The notes beneath the pieces are model-generated. The model was given only the letters and a program-made list of their open reading frames with translations. It was not told where the DNA came from and did not search any database. The translations under genes and the position numbers were made by a program. From Cytophagales bacterium UBA2561 (lineage in GTDB: Bacteria > Bacteroidota > Bacteroidia > Cytophagales > Thermoflexibacteraceae): a stretch of DNA of 64,000 nt. The stretch covers positions 124,001 to 188,000 of the forward strand of contig DDLX01000017.1 of the NCBI GenBank assembly GCA_002340355.1. Reading direction: 5' to 3'. Each line of letters begins with the position of its first letter. Position 1 is the stretch's first letter. This document shows, piece after piece, positions 59,154-64,000 of the stretch.

Positions 59154-61529
59154 ATGAACTCATCTTTCTTTTGGGTAAAATTATTCTTGGTATTACTGGT
59201 AAGTGGAATAGTTCAGATTACTTCCGCCCAGAACTTGACTCAAACCTTACGAGGAACAATCAAAGATATTGATTCTCAGATGCCTATTGTAGGTGCAACT
59301 GTAATATTAGTTGATTCTAATCCCATCGTAGGAAGTGTAACGGATATTGATGGGAACTTTAAGTTAGAACATATTCCTGTAGGCAGAAAAGCTATAAAAA
59401 TTGATTTTATTGGATATGAATCTCGTATTATTCCTAATATCTTACTTGGTGCAGGAAAAGAAGTTATCCTGACAATTGAACTGACAGAATCTGCCGTACA
59501 AATGCAAGAAGTAGTTGTTTCTGCCGATGCTACTCGTGATAAAACCGAGCCTCTCAACGAAATGGCAGTAATTAGTGCTAGAGGATTTACCGTAGAAGAA
59601 ACGAAGCGTTATGCAGGTAGTTTGGATGATCCCGCTCGAATGGCTTCAGCGTATGCGGGAGTTAGTAGTAATCCTTCAGGCAGTAATGATATTATTATTC
59701 GAGGAAACTCTCCCAGAGGATTACTTTGGAGATTGGAAGGTATCGAAATTCCAAATCCAAATCATTTTAGTAATGAAGGTGCATCAGGTGGAGCAATTAG
59801 TATCCTGAATAGCAATATTTTAAGTGATTCTGATTTTTTAACAGGAGCATTTCCTGCTGAGTTTGGCAATGCGTATTCAGGTGTTTTTGATATCAAACTT
59901 CGAAAAGGAAATGATCAACAACGAGAACACGCCTTCCAAATGAGTCTGTTAGGTTTAGATGTTTCGTCTGAAGGCTATTTTAAAAAAGATGGAAAGTCCT
60001 CATATTTAATAAATTATCGATATTCTTCTTTAGCTGCTTTGACAACTTTAGGGGTAAAAGTTGCAGGTGATAATATTCCAACTTATCAAGATGGTGCATT
60101 CAAATTTTACTTTCCGACTAAAAAAGCAGGAGACTTTACCATTTTTGGAATAGGTGGCATTAGTGGTATTCATGAAGAGTCCGAAAATAGTGCAGGTGTG
60201 ATTGATGACATTGGTGATTTTGGTGCAGGAATGGGAGTAATTGGATTAAAAAATCATTTGTCACTCGGAAAAAAAACCTATTTAGAAACGACTCTTTCAG
60301 GTTCTAGGTGGTTCGGTGATTACGAAAATGAAGTATTAGATAAAAACACGGCTGAATATCGCCACGATTATAAAGAAGCTATTTATTATAGTTCTCTACG
60401 AGGAAATATTACTTTAAATCATAAAATTAATGCAAAACATAAAATTCAAACAGGCGTAATTTATAGCCATTTATTTTATGAAATGGAATCTAATTCTTGG
60501 GATGAAGACGAAAATCGACTACAAACCCTACTAGATGACAATGGAAATGCAGGTTACTTTCAAGCTTATGCCAATTGGAAATATCGAATTTTACCTAATT
60601 TGACCTTAAATTCTGGGGTGCATTATCTCCGATTTAATCTGAATGGAAATACTTCCATCGAACCACGAGCAGGCTTAAAGTGGCAAATTCATCCGAAACA
60701 TGCTGTGAGTGCTGGTTTTGGAGTTCACTCCCGACTTGATCCCGTAAGTACTTACTTAGCATTTACTGAAAATGAAGTAACACTTGAAAATCAGCAGCTT
60801 AATAAAAATATGGCTATTCCTAAAGCCCGTCATTATGTCATTGGTTATCACAGTTATTTGAATGATGATTTGCATTTAAATATCGAAGCCTACTATCAAG
60901 ATTTGTACAATATTCCTGTTAGTACCGATCCCGAAGATAGACACTACTCAATGCTAAATCAAATTGAAAATTTCGTGAATGGCGAAATGGTTAATAAAGG
61001 AACAGGTCGGAATTATGGAATAGAATTAACCTTAGAGCGGTTTTTTGCTAATGACTATTATTTTTTAATTACGAGTTCAGTGTATGATTCCAAATATAAA
61101 GCACTTGATGGCATTGAGCGAAATACGCAATTTAACGGAAATTATGCTCTCAATTTCTTGGGAGGAAAGGAATTCGATATTAGTCGAAAAGGACGAAATA
61201 AAAAATTGATTTTCAGTACTAGATATAGTTATGCAGGAGGAAATCGAACCATTCCAATTAATTTAGAAGAGTCCATTTTGGAAGGTGAAACTGTCCGAGA
61301 ATATGCTCAAGCTTATGAAACTCAAAATGACCCATTCTCACGACTAGATTTACAAATCGGAGTTCGCACTGATAGAGGTAAAACTACTCGAACTTTCAAG
61401 ATTGACATTCAAAACCTACTAAATGCCTTAAATCCTGTTTATTACTATTATGATGATGACACCAAAAGCATTGAGAAAGTAACTCAACTAGGCTTTTTAC
61501 CTAATATCAGTTATAAAATAGAGTTTTAA
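59154..61529 (+). CDS. TonB-dependent outer membrane receptor with CarboxypepD_reg-like N-terminus
   Basis: 791 residues; signal peptide 1-25 (TSAQN). Residues 27-112 form a carboxypeptidase-like regulatory domain ('GTIKDIDSQMPIVGATVILV', 'TDIDGNFKLEHIPVG'). Plug domain about 120-235 ('NDIIIRGNSPRGLLWRLEGI', 'GAFPAEFGNAYSGVFDIKLR'), then the 22-strand barrel, ending 'ISYKIEF' with a terminal aromatic. Imports an unknown ligand with TonB energy. No SusD partner follows, so not a SusCD glycan system. Flanked by mobile elements B and C in opposite orientation. Confidence 0.92.
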   Translation: MNSSFFWVKLFLVLLVSGIVQITSAQNLTQTLRGTIKDIDSQMPIVGATVILVDSNPIVGSVTDIDGNFKLEHIPVGRKAIKIDFIGYESRIIPNILLGAGKEVILTIELTESAVQMQEVVVSADATRDKTEPLNEMAVISARGFTVEETKRYAGSLDDPARMASAYAGVSSNPSGSNDIIIRGNSPRGLLWRLEGIEIPNPNHFSNEGASGGAISILNSNILSDSDFLTGAFPAEFGNAYSGVFDIKLRKGNDQQREHAFQMSLLGLDVSSEGYFKKDGKSSYLINYRYSSLAALTTLGVKVAGDNIPTYQDGAFKFYFPTKKAGDFTIFGIGGISGIHEESENSAGVIDDIGDFGAGMGVIGLKNHLSLGKKTYLETTLSGSRWFGDYENEVLDKNTAEYRHDYKEAIYYSSLRGNITLNHKINAKHKIQTGVIYSHLFYEMESNSWDEDENRLQTLLDDNGNAGYFQAYANWKYRILPNLTLNSGVHYLRFNLNGNTSIEPRAGLKWQIHPKHAVSAGFGVHSRLDPVSTYLAFTENEVTLENQQLNKNMAIPKARHYVIGYHSYLNDDLHLNIEAYYQDLYNIPVSTDPEDRHYSMLNQIENFVNGEMVNKGTGRNYGIELTLERFFANDYYFLITSSVYDSKYKALDGIERNTQFNGNYALNFLGGKEFDISRKGRNKKLIFSTRYSYAGGNRTIPINLEESILEGETVREYAQAYETQNDPFSRLDLQIGVRTDRGKTTRTFKIDIQNLLNALNPVYYYYDDDTKSIEKVTQLGFLPNISYKIEF

Positions 61530-61547
61530 CAATCTATAGATTAATAA

Positions 61548-61740
61548 TGCTCTACCCTACTAAAAATGATTTACAAGATATACTTAATATTCAAACTATT
61601 TAAAAGTCTTTGTTTATTAAGCTAAAACGCCATTTTTCCATAGTGGTGGGTTTGCAAACCCACCGCTATAGAAAAATTAAATTTAATCTAAATGATAATC
61701 AGTAATTTGTAAGTCAATAAAATTTTAGTAGAGTAGAGTA
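61548..61740 (+). mobile_element. Non-coding palindromic mobile element, copy C
   Basis: 193 bp. Ends TGCTCTACCCTACTAAAA and TTTTAGTAGAGTAGAGTA. Central palindrome 61632-61677 with two mismatches. Flanking 9-mers GATTAATAA (61539-61547) and AATTAATAA (61741-61749) match at eight of nine positions, a target duplication. Confidence 0.83.
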
Positions 61741-61793
61741 AATTAATAAAAGCCCCCTACTAACAAAAAGTTACAAGGGAGTATTCTTTATAG

Positions 61794-62099
61794 TTAGGCA
61801 GATTTCATTTGCATCACATCAGAAACAAAACAAACTCCTGAAAAATATTTAAAAACTTGATGTAAATAATCAGTTACTTCTTCGGCTTGCTCTTCAGAAC
61901 AAATCGTAAAAATATAAGTATTTTCAAAAACTTTTGCCTTGCAATTATGGTCAGAAACACCATTAATTCCTTTACCTGAAATATTCCCAACTACCGTAAA
62001 TCCTGGAACTCCAATTTCTTCTAATTGATAAATAATCGTTTCTAGTTTAACTGATTCTATAATAATTTCAACCTTTTTGTATGTTTCAAATTTTTTCAT
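61794..62099 (-). CDS. sbtB: PII-like regulatory protein of the SbtB type
   Basis: 101 residues with the ferredoxin-like PII pattern: 'KKVEIIIESVKLETIIYQLE', 'GVPGFTVVGNISGKGINGVS', 'NTYIFTICSEEQAEEVTDYL', 'FSGVCFVSDVMQM'. It lies 13 bases downstream of the bicarbonate transporter gene, the arrangement known from cyanobacterial sbtA-sbtB, where SbtB binds adenyl nucleotides and c-di-AMP and inhibits SbtA. The C-terminal CGPxGC redox motif of cyanobacterial SbtB is absent. Confidence 0.85.
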   Translation of the reverse strand: MKKFETYKKVEIIIESVKLETIIYQLEEIGVPGFTVVGNISGKGINGVSDHNCKAKVFENTYIFTICSEEQAEEVTDYLHQVFKYFSGVCFVSDVMQMKSA

Positions 62100-62112
62100 A
62101 AGAATATTATTT

Positions 62113-63099
62113 TTAAAGTATGTGAATCAAGTAAAAATATAACGGAATACCAACAATAACATTAAACGGAAAAACAATTCCTAAAGCAACAGGTACTGTA
62201 AAGGCGGGATTTGATTCAGGAATTGCCAAACGCATTGCAGCAGGAACAGCTATATATGAAGCACTCGCCGCCAAAACTGTAAATAAAAGTGCATCACCTT
62301 CACCAAGTCCTAATAAGTGATTCGATACCAAAATCGCCATTAATGCATTGAATAAAGGCATCAGAATCGCAAAACTTACGATAAATACTACTGAACCTCT
62401 CAAGGCTTTCAGTCGGCGGGCAGCGACAATACCGTTATCCAATAAATAGAAGGTTAAAATTCCTTTGAATAATGAATCAAATGGCTTAAAGGCTTTCCAA
62501 CCAGCATCTCCCGTAACAATGCCAATTAACAAAGCTCCAACTAATAAAAGTACTGAACCATTAAAAAAAGCATCTTTCAAAATATGCCCCCATTGTGGTC
62601 GTTTATAAAGTCCTTTGCCATTTAGTGTAATTTCTTTACCTTTAAAGGTCTGAAATAAAATAACTCCTACGATAATAGCAGGGGACTCCATCAGTGCCAT
62701 TCCTGCCACCATATAGCCACCGTAATGGATTTGTGCCGATTCCAAAAAGCTGACGGCTGTAATAAATGTTACAGCACTAATTGATCCAAATGTAGCTGCA
62801 ACAGCCGCCGCATCTGGTGTATTAAATTTACGTTTGAGAACAAAAAAGGCGTAAACTGGTACTACGAAAGCCAATAGCATACAGGCTATTAAAGTTGTTA
62901 CGATGTTCCACGAGAATCCGTTATGATGGAGTTCATAACCTCCGTGAAAACCAATATCTAATAATAAATATAAAGAAAAGAACTTTGCGAGAGCTTTCGG
63001 AATTTCTAAGTCGGACTTAACCCATACTGAAAACATCCCTAAAACAAAAAACAAAATTGGAGGAGAAATAATATTAGATAAAACTAAATCTAAGTTCAT
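62113..63099 (-). CDS. sbtA: Sodium-dependent bicarbonate transporter SbtA-like permease
   Basis: 328 residues, about ten membrane helices in two inverted halves. 'NIISPPILFFVLGMFSVWVK', 'LSLYLLLDIGFHGG'-type region ('FFSLYLLLDIGFHGGYEL'), 'AAAVAATFGSISAVTFITAV' and 'PAAMRLAIPESNPAFTVPVA' match COG3329/DUF897 (SbtA). Shorter than cyanobacterial SbtA mainly in the central loop. Probably co-imports Na+ and HCO3-, supplying anaplerotic carboxylations in a heterotroph. Element D lies just upstream and may have displaced its promoter. Confidence 0.88.
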   Translation of the reverse strand: MNLDLVLSNIISPPILFFVLGMFSVWVKSDLEIPKALAKFFSLYLLLDIGFHGGYELHHNGFSWNIVTTLIACMLLAFVVPVYAFFVLKRKFNTPDAAAVAATFGSISAVTFITAVSFLESAQIHYGGYMVAGMALMESPAIIVGVILFQTFKGKEITLNGKGLYKRPQWGHILKDAFFNGSVLLLVGALLIGIVTGDAGWKAFKPFDSLFKGILTFYLLDNGIVAARRLKALRGSVVFIVSFAILMPLFNALMAILVSNHLLGLGEGDALLFTVLAASASYIAVPAAMRLAIPESNPAFTVPVALGIVFPFNVIVGIPLYFYLIHIL

Positions 63100-63149
63100 G
63101 GTATTTCAAAATTTTCGTGTTTTATATACAAATTGATGTAGTCATTTTT

Positions 63150-63346
63150 TACTCTACCCTACTAAAAATAATTTATAAGATATATTAGTATTAAAATTGT
63201 TTAACAGTCTTTGTTTATCGGGCTAAAAAGCCATTTTTCCATAGCGGTGGGTTTGCAAACCCACCGCTATGGAAAAATTAAATTTGATTTAATCTAATTG
63301 ATAATCAATGTTTTGCAAATCAATAAAATTTTAGTAGGTTAGAGTA
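63150..63346 (+). mobile_element. Non-coding palindromic mobile element, copy D
   Basis: 197 bp, best-preserved copy. Ends TACTCTACCCTACTAAAA and TTTTAGTAGGTTAGAGTA. Central perfect 46-nt palindrome 63233-63278 (centre GGGTTTGCAAACCC). Flanked by identical 9-bp repeats GTCATTTTT at 63141-63149 and 63347-63355. Sits 51 bases upstream of sbtA. Confidence 0.9.
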
Positions 63347-63430
63347 GTCATTTTTATAGCCCTAATGTGCTACAGTTAAGACATTACATTGTCTTTATTA
63401 AATGAATTTTCAATGACTTTGTAATTAAAT

Positions 63431-63522
63431 TACTCAGGGCGCAAGGGGAAGCAGAACATACTTACTTTTCCACCAAATCCCCTTCGCCTGTTTTTCCCAA
63501 ATATTTTTGGGTTTACTGAGTA
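63431..63522 (-). ncRNA. Candidate structured RNA, three-way junction, upstream of sbtA
   Basis: Three perfect helices nest without conflict: closing TACTCAG/CTGAGTA (63431-63437 with 63516-63522), an 11-bp helix with one bulged C (63438-63449 with 63478-63488) and a 28-nt loop, and CCCAAA/TTTGGG (63496-63511). Read on the minus strand it would be in the 5' leader of sbtAB. There are no G-T pairs to tell the strand. Could be a riboswitch-type leader or a structured repeat; no known class recognised. Confidence 0.5.
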
Positions 63523-63652
63523 TTTCTAGCTGGTTTTCAAGAAACAAACCCAATCCCTTTATCAGATTTCTGATAGAAAAAGTATATCTCTATAAAAGCT
63601 TGATTTACAATTTTTTGGGAATTTTTTTTCGGAAAAAGATAAGAAATTGGGC

Positions 63653-63997
63653 TTAACTACAATCAATTTTGAGGGAACAGAAAAGAATATAAAGTGACGA
63701 TTGAGACAGATGTACAAAATGAAATGATTCAATTATATATACCAGAATTTCGTGAAGGTTGTAAAACAAAACGGAGATATGAGGAAGTCCAAACGTTCCT
63801 CCCTGATAATCAGTTGTCCATTTTGTTTCGTTTTTTTCCCATTCACGACGTTCGAAAAGTTCTTGCTCAATTTCCCGTTCTTCTTTGGCTTCTTCACCAA
63901 TCGTTACATTTCGCCAAAATAAATTAGCTTCGTTGCTGATGAAAAAGAACATCAGTAAAAGAGCTAAAAAGGACAATATAGTTTGTCGATTCAACAT
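63653..63997 (-). CDS. Doubtful small membrane protein
   Basis: 114 codons. The first 65 residues look real: membrane helix ('TILSFLALLLMFFFISNEA') followed by a Glu/Arg-rich helix. The remainder ('FYNLHEILVYIIESFHFVHL') looks like translated non-coding AT-rich DNA, so the true gene may be shorter, frameshifted or absent. The start is close to the window edge. Confidence 0.35.
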   Translation of the reverse strand: MLNRQTILSFLALLLMFFFISNEANLFWRNVTIGEEAKEEREIEQELFERREWEKNETKWTTDYQGGTFGLPHISVLFYNLHEILVYIIESFHFVHLSQSSLYILFCSLKIDCS

Positions 63998-64000
63998 AAC

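Noticed and set aside
58595..61740. Composite transposon formed by elements B and C around the TonB-dependent receptor
   Set aside because: The two copies differ strongly in age and each has its own flanking 9-bp repeat, so they inserted independently.
63431..63522. SRP RNA, TPP, glycine or fluoride riboswitch
   Set aside because: I compared the loops and conserved strings of these classes from memory and none fits; left as an unassigned structured RNA candidate.

Overview
The window looks like a chromosome segment of a Bacteroidota bacterium, most probably a Cytophagales-type organism. The DNA is AT-rich. Two proteins carry C-terminal type IX secretion (T9SS) sorting domains. Promoter-like sites follow the Bacteroidota pattern (TTG, about 20 bases, TAnnTTTG). 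Typical families of the phylum are present: a TonB-dependent receptor with a carboxypeptidase-like N-terminal domain, an OmpA/PD40 protein, a long-tailed RicT (PSP1) protein and a sulfite reductase fused to a HEPN domain. No rRNA, CRISPR array or prophage was seen; there is one tRNA (Arg, anticodon ACG). The species assignment is inference.

Layout. 0-10 kb holds housekeeping and envelope genes: the aspS 3' end, a TolC-like efflux protein, a PP2C phosphatase with a membrane LysM protein, MsrC, 3-hydroxybutyrate dehydrogenase, a LysE-type exporter and RicT. 10-18.4 kb holds a Cache/HAMP/GAF sensor, a sulfite reductase gene behind what reads as a complete cysteine-leader attenuator, a lipoprotein, an FAH-family hydrolase and an ATP-grasp-like protein. 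18.5-27 kb is accessory: a decayed IS1-type element, an exosortase, a cohesin-like protein with a membrane sorting tail, a secreted M23-like/dockerin/T9SS protein, a frameshifted repeat protein and an Rpn-type nuclease. 27-46.5 kb is mostly envelope biology: tRNA-Arg, OmpA/PD40 protein, bacterial alpha-2-macroglobulin, MsrA, an unrecognised three-gene cassette, an M23 peptidase, LpxH, an FKBP lipoprotein, AnmK, an OLD-type ATPase, a CAP-domain protein and an acyltransferase. 47-58.5 kb holds an atypical alpha/beta hydrolase, an AraC regulator, two small unknown genes, a 1719-residue T9SS adhesin-like protein, an intact IS200/IS605 element (tnpA/tnpB) and a DUF4231 membrane protein. 58.5-64 kb holds a TonB-dependent receptor and a bicarbonate transporter pair resembling SbtA/SbtB.

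The best observations beyond ordinary annotation are these. (1) A promoter, a 47-codon Cys-rich leader ORF, and mutually exclusive antiterminator and terminator hairpins lie in front of the sulfite reductase gene. This explains the reductase's role and its regulation by cysteine. (2) A family of about 195-bp non-coding mobile elements has TACTCTACCCTAC inverted ends, a central 46-nt palindrome and 9-bp target duplications, with four copies here. (3) A dockerin protein, a cohesin-like protein and an exosortase are encoded consecutively, suggesting a dedicated surface-anchoring module. (4) A three-way-junction RNA candidate lies upstream of sbtA, with one of the mobile elements inserted between them. 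(5) A three-gene cassette at 36.6-38.5 kb shows internal paralogy and no recognised family.
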